Below, in pieces: positions 56,572 to 64,000 of a DNA stretch of 64,000 nt (positions within the stretch are counted from its first letter, which is position 1; each line of letters opens with the position of its first letter). The notes beneath the pieces were generated by a model. The model made no database searches. It worked only from the letters and a program-made list of their open reading frames with translations, and was not told the DNA's origin. The DNA lies in contig CP054936.1 in NCBI GenBank assembly GCA_013364255.1, forward strand, positions 8,078,353 through 8,142,352. Reading direction: 5' to 3'. This DNA comes from Streptomyces seoulensis. Lineage in GTDB: Bacteria > Actinomycetota > Actinomycetes > Streptomycetales > Streptomycetaceae. The position numbers were made by a program, and so were the translations under genes.

Positions 56572-58286
56572 TCGCTCCGCTTCCCCAGGGTGTCGGGTGT
56601 GGGCTCCACGCCGCCGTGCTCGCCCCGCGGCAGCTCCCGCAGGACCGCGGGGTGGTGCAGGTCGAAGGCGGGGGAGTCGGACCGCACCCGCGGCAGCGCG
56701 GTGAAGTTGTGCCGGGGCGGGGGACAGGACGTCGCCCACTCCAGCGACCTGCCGTACCCCCACGGGTCGTCCACCTCCACCCGGGGCCCGTGGCGGGCGG
56801 TCCTGAACAGGTTGTACAGGAACGGCAGGGTGGACAGGCCGATCAGGAACGCGCCGATGGACGAGATCATGTTGAGCGCGGTGAACCCGTCGGCCGCCAG
56901 ATAGTCGGCGTAACGGCGCGGCATGCCCATCTCGCCCAGCCAGTGCTGCACCAGGAACGTGGTCTGGAAGCCGACGAACAGCGACCAGAAGTGCACCTTG
57001 CCCAGCCGCTCGTCGAGCAGCTTGCCCGTCATCTTCGGCCACCAGAAGTAGAAGCCGCCGAAGGTGGCGAAGACGATCGTCCCGAAGAGCACGTAGTGCA
57101 GGTGGGCCACGATGAAGTAGCTGTCGGTCAGGTGGAAGTCCAGCGGCGGGGAGGCGATCAGCACGCCGCTGAGCCCGCCGAGCAGGAAGGTGACCATGAA
57201 GCCCATGCACCACAGCATCGGCGTCTCGAAGGACAGACTGCCGTGCCACATGGTGCCGATCCAGTTGAAGAACTTCACCCCGGTGGGAACGGCGATCAGG
57301 AACGACATCACGGAGAAGAACGGCAGCAGGACGCCGCCGGTGGCGAACATGTGGTGCGCCCAGACCGTCGCCGACAGCATGGTGATCGCGATGGTCGCCC
57401 CCACCATGCCCGCGTAGCCGAAGATCGGTTTGCGGCTGAAGACCGGGATGATCTCCGTGACGACGCCGAAGAAGGGCAGCGCCACGATGTAGACCTCGGG
57501 ATGGCCGAAGAACCAGAACAGGTGCTGCCACAGCAGCGCGCCGCCGTTGGCCGGGTCGTAGATGTGCGAGCCGAACTTGCGGTCCGCCTCCAGGGCCAGC
57601 AGCGCGGCGGTCAGCACCGGGAAGGACAGCAGCACCAGAATCGAGGTGAACAGCACGTTCCAGGTGAAGATCGGCATCCGGAACATGGTCATGCCCGGCG
57701 CGCGCAGGCACAGGATGGTGGCGATGAAGTTGACGGCGCCCAGCGTGGTGCTCAGACCCGCGACCACCAGGCCCATCGCCCACAGGTCGCCGCCGTGGCC
57801 GGGGCTGTGCTCGGCCCGGCTCAGCGGTGTGTAGGCGAACCAGCCGAACGGCGCTGCCCCCTCGTCGACCGTGAACCCGGACAGCACCGTCAGCCCGCCG
57901 AACAGGAAGAACCAGTAGGTGAGCGCGTTCAGCCGGGGGAAGGCGACGTCGGGGGCGCCGATCTGCAGCGGCATCACGGCGTTGGCGAACCCGGCGAACG
58001 TCGGCGTCGCGAACAGCAGCATCATGACCGTGCCGTGGATGGTGAACAGCTGGTTGTACTGCTCCTGGTCCATGATCTGGAGCCCCGGACGGGCCAGTTC
58101 GGCCCGCATCAGCAGCGCCATGACACCGGCCGCCAGGAAGAAAGCGAACGACGTGATCAGGTACAGATGGCCGATCTTCTTGTGGTCGGTCGTGGTCAGG
58201 TAGTCCCGGATCGTCTCCCCGGTACGGCCCCGGGGCGGCTCGGCGGTGCGCCGCGGCTCGTCCAGGCCGGGGTGTGTCTGCGACAT
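56568..58286 (-). CDS. ctaD: Cytochrome c oxidase subunit I (accessory CtaD)
   Basis: 572 residues, twelve helices. Haem a and CuB ligands are intact: FTIHGTVMM (His for low-spin haem), WFFGHPEVYIV (His-Tyr cross-link), VWAHHMF (two CuB histidines) and FIVAHLHYVLFG (two haem histidines). It catalyses oxygen reduction with proton pumping. It precedes ctaF but no subunit II or III gene is here. ATG at 58284-58286 is preceded by CTAGGAG, part of which is contributed by the inverted-repeat element inserted just upstream. Confidence 0.92.
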   Translation of the reverse strand: MSQTHPGLDEPRRTAEPPRGRTGETIRDYLTTTDHKKIGHLYLITSFAFFLAAGVMALLMRAELARPGLQIMDQEQYNQLFTIHGTVMMLLFATPTFAGFANAVMPLQIGAPDVAFPRLNALTYWFFLFGGLTVLSGFTVDEGAAPFGWFAYTPLSRAEHSPGHGGDLWAMGLVVAGLSTTLGAVNFIATILCLRAPGMTMFRMPIFTWNVLFTSILVLLSFPVLTAALLALEADRKFGSHIYDPANGGALLWQHLFWFFGHPEVYIVALPFFGVVTEIIPVFSRKPIFGYAGMVGATIAITMLSATVWAHHMFATGGVLLPFFSVMSFLIAVPTGVKFFNWIGTMWHGSLSFETPMLWCMGFMVTFLLGGLSGVLIASPPLDFHLTDSYFIVAHLHYVLFGTIVFATFGGFYFWWPKMTGKLLDERLGKVHFWSLFVGFQTTFLVQHWLGEMGMPRRYADYLAADGFTALNMISSIGAFLIGLSTLPFLYNLFRTARHGPRVEVDDPWGYGRSLEWATSCPPPRHNFTALPRVRSDSPAFDLHHPAVLRELPRGEHGGVEPTPDTLGKRSE

Positions 58287-58296
58287 GAGCGCACTC

Positions 58297-58462
58297 CTAG
58301 GGCCTCTCGTTTGGATCACGCCGGGCTCGCGGGGTCTGGCACCGCACCTCGCCGCGTTGTCGTCGGTTGCCATGGCTCCGCCATGACGCCCTCCTCCGCC
58401 TTGCGATGCACGGCACCAGACCCCGCTCCCTGATCCGGCCTGATCCAAACGAGAGGCCCTAG
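58297..58462. mobile_element. Miniature inverted-repeat element (MITE-like), 166 bp
   Basis: Terminal inverted repeats of 22 bp are perfect: 58297-58318 with 58441-58462, beginning CTAGGGCCTCTCGTTTGGAT. Less perfect pairing continues inward (GCGGGGTCTGG at about 58330 and its complement near 58420). CTAG flanks both ends, either as part of the repeats or as a target duplication. There is no transposase frame. It looks like a non-autonomous derivative of an IS element with the same ends. It lies 10 bp upstream of ctaD. Confidence 0.8.
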
Positions 58463-58605
58463 GCGCGTCGAGTGATGATCCGATCCCCGCTCGCGGCGCC
58501 GCCGCAAGCGGACGTTCGCCCGGCTGCGCCGCACCTTCCGTCTCACGGGTGAACCGGGCGGGGCAGCGACGGCCCGGTGGCACACCTCGTGTACGGCCCC
58601 GCGTC

Positions 58606-58629
58606 GTTTACGGCCCCGCGCACGGGTCA
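58606..58629 (+). promoter_or_regulatory. Candidate sigma-B-type promoter
   Basis: GTTT (58606-58609), 14-base spacer, then GGGTCA (58624-58629), one base off the Streptomyces sigma-B consensus GTTT-N14-16-GGGTAY. It lies 50 bp upstream of the enolase-superfamily gene. Confidence 0.35.
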
Positions 58630-58678
58630 CCCAAGGGGGCGTCCGAGACGGTCGCAGGCGAGGGCGAAGGAGTACGGC

Positions 58679-59818
58679 ATGGCAGGGGCGCCCGATCGCG
58701 AGTGCCGGATCGACGCCGTCGACGTGCACGCCTTCCGGCTGCCCACCGACGGACCGGACGGCAAGGAGCAGGACGGCACCCTGGAGTGGGACTCCACCAC
58801 CATGATCCTGCTGCGGGTGCACGCCGGTGGGCGGACCGGCGTCGGCTACACCTACGGGGACGTCTCCGTCGCCGCCTTCCTGTCCGGCACGATCGCCCCG
58901 CTGCTGCGGGGGCGAAGCCCCCTCTCACCGCCCGCGCTGTGGGAACTGACGGGCCGGCGGATCCGCAACGCCGGCCGCCCCGGCGTCGGGGCGATGGCGG
59001 CGTCCGCCGCGGACATCGCCCTGTGGGACCTCAAGGCCAGACTGCTGGACCTGCCGCTGGTCCACCTCCTGCCCGCCCACCACGACCGGGTCCCCGTCTA
59101 CGGCAGCGGCGGCTTCACCAACTACCCCCTCGACCGCCTCACCGGCCAGCTCGCCGGGTGGACGGAACAGGGCATCGGCCGGGTGAAGCTGAAGACCTCG
59201 CGCGATCCGGAGCGCGACCCCGAACGGCTGCGCGCGGTCCGCGCGGCGGTCGGCGACGCGACCGAGATCCTCACCGACGCCAACGGCGCGCTGGGCCGCA
59301 AGGAGGCGCTGTACTGGGCGCACCGGTTCCACGACGAGTGGGACGTGCGCTGGTTCGAGGAGCCGGTCAGCTCCGCGGACGTCGAGGGCCTGCGCATGCT
59401 GAGCGAGCGGGGACCGGCGCGGCTGGAGATCGCCGCGGGCGAGTACGCGTACACCACCCGCGACTTCGTGAACCTGGTCGACGGCGGCGCGGTGGACTGC
59501 CTCCAGGCGGACGTCACTCGCTGCGGCGGGATCACCGCTCTGCTGGAGGTCGCGGGCCTGGCGGCGGCCCGGCAGCTGGACCTGTCCGCGCACTGCGCGC
59601 CCGCCGTCTCCGCGCACGCCTTCTGCGCGGTGCGCCGGCTGCGGCATCTGGAGTACTTCCACGACCACGTCCGGTTCGAACACCGGGTGTTCGACGGCGT
59701 CCCGACCCCGGTCGACGGCGCCCTGCGCCCGGACACCGACCGCCCGGGCCTCGGTCTCGACGTCAAGTGGGCGGACGCCGAACCGCTTCGCGTGCACGGG
59801 GAACGGCCGCCCGCCTGA
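58679..59818 (+). CDS. Enolase-superfamily (mandelate racemase/muconate lactonising) enzyme
   Basis: 379 residues. The barrel domain carries VKLKTSRDPERDPERL (Lys-x-Lys base, about 162-166), then metal-binding acids in ILTDANGALG, WFEEPVS and AAGEYAYT, with HCAPAVSAHAF near the end. These enzymes abstract a proton alpha to a carboxylate and racemise, dehydrate or cycloisomerise. The exact substrate cannot be read from the sequence; sugar-acid dehydratase is plausible. ATG at 58679 follows GAAGGAG. Confidence 0.85.
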   Translation: MAGAPDRECRIDAVDVHAFRLPTDGPDGKEQDGTLEWDSTTMILLRVHAGGRTGVGYTYGDVSVAAFLSGTIAPLLRGRSPLSPPALWELTGRRIRNAGRPGVGAMAASAADIALWDLKARLLDLPLVHLLPAHHDRVPVYGSGGFTNYPLDRLTGQLAGWTEQGIGRVKLKTSRDPERDPERLRAVRAAVGDATEILTDANGALGRKEALYWAHRFHDEWDVRWFEEPVSSADVEGLRMLSERGPARLEIAAGEYAYTTRDFVNLVDGGAVDCLQADVTRCGGITALLEVAGLAAARQLDLSAHCAPAVSAHAFCAVRRLRHLEYFHDHVRFEHRVFDGVPTPVDGALRPDTDRPGLGLDVKWADAEPLRVHGERPPA

Positions 59819-59982
59819 CGCGGCGGCCGCGCCCGGCGGGCGGGTGGGGAACTGCTCGGTCCGGGAGCGGGAACATCGGCGCGGCTCCGTGCCGTCGCCC
59901 GGCGCGCACGCGGCGATCGGCTCCCGGCCGCGTCCGGCGCGGGTGGACGGGCCGTCGCCGGTGGGGCGGCGGCCCGCACGGG

Positions 59983-60177
59983 TCACCGCGGCGGCTGGTC
60001 CGGGCCCCGGTCCTGGTCGCCCAGTTGCTGCTTCATCCTGTCCTGGGCCGTGTCGACCTGGCTGCGGTACTTGCCCTGGGTGCGTTCGTCGGTGTAGTCA
60101 CCGGCCTTGTCGATGCCCTTGCCCGCCTGCTCCTCGTGCCCCTTCAGCAGGCCCTTGAGCTTGTCCATCATGCTCAT
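59983..60177 (-). CDS. Small MT0933-type antitoxin-like/CsbD-like protein
   Basis: 64 residues: MSMMDKLKGLLKGHEEQAGKGIDKAGDYTDERTQGKYRSQVDTAQDRMKQQLGDQ. The DKLKGLLKGH, GIDKAGDYTDERTQGKY and VDTAQD blocks match the MT0933/Rv0909 antitoxin family, which also resembles CsbD stress proteins. No toxin gene lies next to it, so antitoxin function is doubtful. ATG at 60175-60177 follows AAGGAG. Confidence 0.75.
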   Translation of the reverse strand: MSMMDKLKGLLKGHEEQAGKGIDKAGDYTDERTQGKYRSQVDTAQDRMKQQLGDQDRGPDQPPR

Positions 60178-60279
60178 CGTGCACTCCTTCGCGGCGTCGT
60201 TCCCTCCCAGAATGGCCGACTGCCCCGGCACCCGCACCCGCAGGCCGCGAACCGGTCCCCGCCCGCGGCGGACGGCCGA

Positions 60280-60303
60280 GTTTGCCGACGGCGCGAGGGG
60301 CAA
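60280..60303 (+). promoter_or_regulatory. Candidate sigma-B-type promoter
   Basis: GTTT (60280-60283), a 14-base spacer and GGGCAA (60298-60303), one mismatch from the sigma-B -10 box, only ten bases before the ATG at 60314. The close spacing makes it doubtful. Confidence 0.25.
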
Positions 60304-60313
60304 AGCGGTCCAC

Positions 60314-60727
60314 ATGACGGAATCCAACGGCAGCACCGACCAGAAGAACACCGCCGCGAAGGCCCGACGGGCCGCGGACAAGGCGACCGTGCCGGCCGCC
60401 CGGGCCGCCGACGCCGCCACCGCGAAGACGGACGAGGCGGCCTCGGCCGCCAAGGCGGGCGCGGCGAAGGCCGCCGAGGCGACGAGCAGCGTGGCGCACA
60501 GCGCCGCCAAGGGCGTGGCAGCGGGCCGCAAGGCCGTCGTCACCGCCTCCGGGCAGGTCGCGGCCACCGCCCGTACGGCCTGGACGGTGATCGCCCGGCG
60601 CAAGCTGGTCGCCGCGGGCCTCGGCGGCGGCCTGGCCGGACTCACCGCGGCCTCGTACGCGGTGGGCCGCCGGGCCGGCCGCCGGTCGCAGGGCCCGCTG
60701 ACCCGGCTCACCGGCGGACGGATCTGA
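60314..60727 (+). CDS. Ala/Lys-rich helical protein with C-terminal membrane segment
   Basis: 137 residues. The first 75 form a long, amphipathic Ala/Lys repeat helix (AAKARRAADKATVPAARAADAATAKTDEAASAAKAG), similar to LEA-like or histone-H1-like tails. A Gly-rich hydrophobic helix follows (about 99-119, RRKLVAAGLGGGLAGLTAASYAVGRRAGRR). ATG at 60314 has only a weak ribosome site. Function unknown; a DNA-binding or desiccation-protein role is speculative. It ends in a very strong terminator. Confidence 0.6.
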   Translation: MTESNGSTDQKNTAAKARRAADKATVPAARAADAATAKTDEAASAAKAGAAKAAEATSSVAHSAAKGVAAGRKAVVTASGQVAATARTAWTVIARRKLVAAGLGGGLAGLTAASYAVGRRAGRRSQGPLTRLTGGRI

Positions 60728-60730
60728 CCC

Positions 60731-60780
60731 GAACGACGAGAGCGGCGGACCGCGACGGCGGTCCGCCGCTCTCGTCGTTC
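60731..60780 (+). terminator. 22-bp perfect hairpin terminator
   Basis: Arms 60731-60752 and 60759-60780 are exact complements, with a six-base loop, four bases after the stop of the Ala/Lys-rich gene. Confidence 0.85.
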
Positions 60781-60902
60781 ACCGGGGCGAGTGTCACGCT
60801 CCGAAGACACCGAAGACGAGACCCCGAAGACCCCGAAGACCCGGTATGTCCCACCGCGCTGTCATCACGGCCGGGACGTACCGGGTCCTCGTGGCGCCGG
60901 GG

Positions 60903-61382
60903 CTACTCCGCCGGCGGGGCGGGGGACAGCAGCAGCTGGGCGGTGATCTGCTTGCCGCGCGCACGGTCCGTGACCGTCAGCGCGTGACTGACCGCCCGCA
61001 CGATCTCCAGGCCGTGGCCGCCCACCCGGCGGCCGTCGGGCGGCCGGGGCCGGGGCGGCCGGGGCGAGGTGTCCCACACGCTGATCTGCACCAGCCCCGC
61101 GTCGGGCCACACCTCCAAGCCCATGCCGCAGGCGCCGGGAGCGTGCCGGATGACGTTGGTGATCAGCTCACTGACCACCAGTTGCGCGTCCTGTGCCACG
61201 CGAGGGGGGACGATGATGTGGCCGGTGGCACGGGCTCGGTCCAGGAAACTACCGACTGCCGCCCGGGCTTCGGCCGCACTGATCGCTCCACTGTTCCAGT
61301 GGGCGTGCCAGCGCAGCGCGACACCCGTGTTCCTGTTCCGTTCCGGCTCATCCGACGCCTTCTGCCTAAGCGGGACGGCCAT
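60903..61382 (-). CDS. Anti-sigma-like ATP-binding protein (RsbW-type HATPase)
   Basis: 159 residues with a single HATPase_c domain: N-box VVSELITNVIRHAPG (about 69-83), the G1-like VWDTSPRPPRP and G2-like GGHGLEIVRAVSHAL. Such short proteins are anti-sigma or serine-kinase-like regulators and are very numerous in Streptomyces. Any partner phosphatase or anti-anti-sigma factor is elsewhere; the PP2C proteins in this window are candidates by family only. ATG at 61380-61382. Confidence 0.85.
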   Translation of the reverse strand: MAVPLRQKASDEPERNRNTGVALRWHAHWNSGAISAAEARAAVGSFLDRARATGHIIVPPRVAQDAQLVVSELITNVIRHAPGACGMGLEVWPDAGLVQISVWDTSPRPPRPRPPDGRRVGGHGLEIVRAVSHALTVTDRARGKQITAQLLLSPAPPAE

Positions 61383-61479
61383 GTGGTTGCCTCAAAGTGT
61401 CACAGTGTGTTACTGCTCTTCCGTCTGTGCGGCTACCCCGCCCGGCGCGGATTAGGCCGCCCCGCTCCTGTGGCGGGCG

Positions 61480-61539
61480 CCCGGACCTCGGGGTCCGGGC
61501 CGCGCGAACGGCCCCGCGCCGGAGCGCGGAGCCGTTCGC
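61480..61539. terminator. Two adjacent hairpins downstream of the small DUF6131-like gene
   Basis: A short hairpin (61480-61487 with 61492-61499) and a longer one (61504-61519 with 61524-61539, one mismatch) lie 57-116 bases past the stop at 61596 and probably end that transcript. Confidence 0.6.
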
Positions 61540-61595
61540 AGTGAGTCGAGTACGGTGCCCGGTGCCGGGCCGGATAACGAGTGCCGTCCGATCGG

Positions 61596-61751
61596 TCACC
61601 AATAGTGGCGGTGGCCGGCCACCGCGTGGCCCGTGCTGCCCAGCAGCCACAGGATGGCGCCGACCACGGCGAGGATGATGCCGATGGTCCAGAGGATGGA
61701 GATGCCGGTGACGAACCCGACCACCAGCAGAATGACACCGAGGACGATCAT
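61596..61751 (-). CDS. Small membrane protein (DUF6131-like)
   Basis: 51 residues, two membrane helices joined by a short Gly turn (MIVLGVILLVVGFVTGISIL then WTIGIILAVVGAILWLLG) and a His-rich end GHAVAGHRHYW. This matches small Actinobacteria proteins of the DUF6131 type. ATG at 61749-61751 follows GGAGG. Function unknown. Confidence 0.75.
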   Translation of the reverse strand: MIVLGVILLVVGFVTGISILWTIGIILAVVGAILWLLGSTGHAVAGHRHYW

Positions 61752-62043
61752 GACCGCCTCCGTTTGGGGGGTTGGTGCTCCTTCCACTGTGCACCCAAAT
61801 CGGTGACAAGGCTCCCCCCGGGGCACGCGACGATCGCTCCCGTGTTCGCCCGAGTGGCCGAACCGCCGCCGACCCGCCCGGCCGACCGGCCCGGTAGCGC
61901 CCGCCCCGGACCGGGTAGGCACTGACCGGAACGACGCCGGACCCACCGGACGCGCCGCCCGGCGAACCGGCGACCGCGCCGGACGGGCCCGGCGACCGCG
62001 CCGGGCGCGCGCCCGGCGGTCGTCTCTCACGGAGGTGCCTTCG
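61752..62043. other. Intergenic region, nothing recognised
   Basis: 292 bp between divergent genes. Contains only GC-rich repeats (two CGGCGACCGCGCCGG copies near 61965 and 61990) and the GGAGG for the downstream gene. No promoter consensus found. Confidence 0.4.
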
Positions 62044-62433
62044 GTGCGGACCGGACTGCTGCGCGTGATCGGGGCCGCGACGGCCGCCTACGGAGTGGCG
62101 GCCGCCTGCCGGCCGGACTGGCTGGCCCGCCCCGTGGGGATGGTCGGCGAACAGGGCGACACCCACCCCCACACCGACATGGCGCTGCGCCCGCTGGCGT
62201 GGCGCGACGCCGCCGACGGCCTGGCGATGCTCTTGGCGCCCGCGGGCCCGGCCCTGGTCACCGCCGCGGCCGTGCGCATCGCCTCCGACGTCGGCGACGC
62301 CGTACTGTTCGGCCGCACCGTCACCGGCCGGTTCCGCCGGGCCGGCGCGGTGGCCGGCGCTTTGGGCTGGGCCGCGCTGACCGCCGCGGCCCTGGCCGCC
62401 GGCCGCCGCGACCCGACGCCCTGCCCGGCCTGA
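62044..62433 (+). CDS. Hypothetical integral membrane protein
   Basis: 129 residues with hydrophobic stretches at about 5-22, 53-75 and 98-120. No motif recognised; the DAADGLAML and RIASDVGDAVLFG segments suggest conserved polar residues in helices, as in DUF4267-like proteins, but this is tentative. GTG at 62044 is nine bases after GGAGG; GTG at 62035 is in frame but sits on the ribosome site. Confidence 0.6.
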   Translation: MRTGLLRVIGAATAAYGVAAACRPDWLARPVGMVGEQGDTHPHTDMALRPLAWRDAADGLAMLLAPAGPALVTAAAVRIASDVGDAVLFGRTVTGRFRRAGAVAGALGWAALTAAALAAGRRDPTPCPA

Positions 62434-62474
62434 CGCCCCCTCACCCCCGCCCGGTGGCACGGCGCCGCCCGCCC

Positions 62475-63278
62475 TCAGCGCACCGGGAAGCCGAAGGAGT
62501 ACCCCTGCCGCTTCAGCCAGGGCAGCACCTCGCGCAGCGCGGCCACCGTCTGGGAACGGTCCCCGCCCGCGTCGTGGAACAGGACGGTCGGGCCGTTGGA
62601 GATCTCCCGCTTGACCGTGGCGACGATCGCGGCGGCGCCGGGCCGCTCGAAGTCCTTGGAGTCGACGTTCCAGCCCAGCGGACGCATCCCGTGCGAGGCG
62701 GCCAGCGAGCGGCTGTACGGGGTGAACGCGCCGCCCGGGGCCCGGTAGTACATCGGCCGGACGCCCCCGGACGCCTTGGTGATCATGCGTTCGGCGTCGA
62801 GGATCTGCTGCGACTGGTAGGCCTCGGACTTGTGGTCCATGGCGGTGTCGTGGGTCACCGTGTGGTCGCACAGCCGGTGCCCGGCCGCCACGACCGCCTT
62901 CACCAGATCGGGGTGCGCCTCGGCCTGCGGGCCCACCATGCAGAACGTGGCCTTCACCCCGTACTCCCGCAGCACCTGGAGCACCTGCGGGGTCCAGGTG
63001 GGGTCCGGGCCGTCGTCGATGGTGATGTTGACGCCCCGCTCGCCCCGGTCCGAGGCGTGCGCGATGGTCACCGCCACCTTCGCGGCCGCGCCCCCCTGCG
63101 CGCCCGGCGCCCCGGCGGCCGACGCGGAGGGGCCCGCGGCGGCGCCCGCCCCCGCGTGGCCGCCCCCGGACGGGTCGGCCTGCGCGGTCCACACCGAGGC
63201 GGCCGTGGCCACCGCGGTCACCCCGAGCGCCGCCGCCAGCACCCGACCGTGCCAACCCCGTCCGTTATGCCGCACCAT
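62475..63278 (-). CDS. Exported polysaccharide deacetylase (NodB/CE4)
   Basis: 267 residues. A signal-anchor or signal peptide (about 10-33) and an Ala/Gly linker lead to a NodB domain: TIDDGPDPT (catalytic Asp-Asp, about 85-93), DHTVTHDT (zinc histidines, about 138-145), RAPGGAF and GWNVDSKDF, then LFHDAGGDRSQTV with the catalytic His. It removes N- or O-acetyl groups from chitin oligomers, peptidoglycan or acetylxylan outside the membrane. ATG at 63276-63278. Confidence 0.92.
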   Translation of the reverse strand: MVRHNGRGWHGRVLAAALGVTAVATAASVWTAQADPSGGGHAGAGAAAGPSASAAGAPGAQGGAAAKVAVTIAHASDRGERGVNITIDDGPDPTWTPQVLQVLREYGVKATFCMVGPQAEAHPDLVKAVVAAGHRLCDHTVTHDTAMDHKSEAYQSQQILDAERMITKASGGVRPMYYRAPGGAFTPYSRSLAASHGMRPLGWNVDSKDFERPGAAAIVATVKREISNGPTVLFHDAGGDRSQTVAALREVLPWLKRQGYSFGFPVR

Positions 63279-63615
63279 GTCCCCGCCCCGCTTCTTGCCG
63301 GTCCGTGTCCGCCGCGTGCCGTCCGAGCCCGCGCACTACAGAGGACGGCGGAACGCCCCCCGAGGATCCCGCTGTTACCGATCACTGACAATTCCGCGGA
63401 CGCCCGGGGACCGAACGGCCGGCCACCGCCTGACACAGCGTCGCCTTCGGTGCCGTCGCGGCCGCTTCGCATCCGGTAGGGCGTCGCACCCGGTACGGCC
63501 GCGCCCGCGCCCCCGCCCGGGGGAGACACCGGCGTGAGTGGCCCGGCTCACATGGCGTCACGAGGGTGTCGCCGACACCATGGTCCTCGTCACCGGCAGG
63601 CCGAAGGGATCCAGG
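63279..63615. other. Divergent promoter region, deacetylase / pyc
   Basis: 337 bp with no supportable gene. The stretch 63370-63400 is less GC-rich (TTACCGATCACTGACAATT) and may contain a promoter, but no clear -10/-35 pair was found. Confidence 0.35.
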
Positions 63616-64000
63616 ATGTTCCGCAAGGTACTGGTCGCCAACCGCGGCGAGATCGCGATTCGCGCGTTCCGCGCCGGCTACGAGCTGGGAGCGCGCACCG
63701 TCGCCGTCTTCCCCCACGAGGACCGCAACTCGCTGCACCGGCTCAAGGCCGACGAGGCCTACGAGATCGGCGAGCCCGGACACCCGGTGCGCGCCTACCT
63801 CTCGGTGGACGAGATCGTCCGCGCGGCACGCCGGGCGGGCGCGGACGCCGTCTACCCGGGCTACGGGTTCCTGTCGGAGAACCCCGAACTGGCACGCGCC
63901 TGCGCCGAGGCCGGCATCACCTTCGTCGGACCCGACGCCGGCATCCTGGAGCTGACCGGCAACAAGGCCCGCGCGGTGGCGGCGGCCCGCGCCGCCGGGG
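63616..64000 (+). CDS. pyc: Pyruvate carboxylase, biotin-carboxylase N-terminus (runs off right edge)
   Basis: The first 128 residues (MFRKVLVANRGEIAIRAFRAGYELGARTVAVFPHEDRNSLHRLKADEAYEIGEPG...) are the start of a biotin carboxylase domain. The Glu-Asp-Arg-Asn-Ser-Leu-His-Arg wording is that of pyruvate carboxylase rather than acetyl-/propionyl-CoA carboxylases. The enzyme makes oxaloacetate from pyruvate. ATG at 63616, with GAAGGGATCCAGG upstream. The rest lies outside the window. Confidence 0.9.
   Translation, partial: MFRKVLVANRGEIAIRAFRAGYELGARTVAVFPHEDRNSLHRLKADEAYEIGEPGHPVRAYLSVDEIVRAARRAGADAVYPGYGFLSENPELARACAEAGITFVGPDAGILELTGNKARAVAAARAAG

Noticed and set aside
59983..60177. Complete toxin-antitoxin pair
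   Set aside because: The antitoxin-like protein has no adjacent toxin-like frame; the neighbour is an Ala/Lys-rich protein in the opposite orientation.

Overview
The window is very G+C-rich actinobacterial DNA. Strong codon bias, frequent GTG starts, ATGA/GTGA/TGATG gene overlaps, a conservon (cvnABCD plus two P450s), several SpoIIE-type PP2C phosphatases, secreted Tat and CBM2 enzymes and LL-DAP-type physiology all point to a Streptomyces chromosome, probably an accessory-rich arm. The call rests on gene content and motifs read by eye; no database search was run.

Layout. 0-9 kb: the start of a secreted-protein gene under two DasR/chitinase-type operators, a small membrane protein, an NAD kinase paralogue, an SRPBCC protein coupled to a CrtI-like oxidoreductase, a PP2C phosphatase, a membrane-anchored Mrr-type nuclease, and a FUSC exporter coupled to a LysR regulator. 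9-12.4 kb: a divergent pair of xylan-degrading enzymes (GH10 xylanase and CE1-like esterase, both with CBM2), each with the same 11-bp palindrome just upstream of its start. 12.4-15.5 kb: a zinc-type alcohol dehydrogenase divergent from a TetR regulator, a non-canonical tRNA-Gly(UCC), and an aldo/keto reductase. 15.6-21.2 kb: conservon cvnA-B-C-D followed by a P450 lacking the ExxR arginine and a normal P450. 21.5-33.4 kb: a secreted propeller protein, a second PP2C phosphatase, efeO-efeB without efeU, a phospholipase C-like phosphoesterase, a secretory lipase, and a large sensor-PAS-GAF-PP2C-ATPase protein.

33.5-42.8 kb: cysteine-free ribosomal proteins L33/L36, then a graspetide-type RiPP locus (precursor, ATP-grasp ligase, PIMT-like methyltransferase, divergent regulator) lying between imperfect 33-bp direct repeats, one of which overlaps the 3' end of a long-form gap gene; then a PucR-type regulator. 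43.5-49 kb: hemerythrin, an orphan [NiFe]-hydrogenase-type small subunit without a large subunit, two tiny proteins, a membrane sulfite-oxidase-like enzyme, and sigK-rskA. 49-64 kb: small membrane and stress proteins, a second hemerythrin, an accessory qcrB, an accessory ctaD-ctaF pair with a miniature inverted-repeat element inserted just upstream of ctaD, an enolase-superfamily enzyme, an MT0933-type antitoxin-like protein, an anti-sigma-like ATPase, a polysaccharide deacetylase, and the start of pyruvate carboxylase.

How it fits together: polymer scavenging in the left third (chitin- and xylan-type operators, lipase, phosphoesterase), signalling modules in the middle (conservon, three PP2C proteins, one ATPase), a compact RiPP island, and a redox/stress block on the right (hemerythrins, hydrogenase-like subunit, extra respiratory subunits). 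The most unusual items are the GUGC-loop tRNA-Gly, the graspetide locus with its flanking repeats, and the orphan hydrogenase small subunit.
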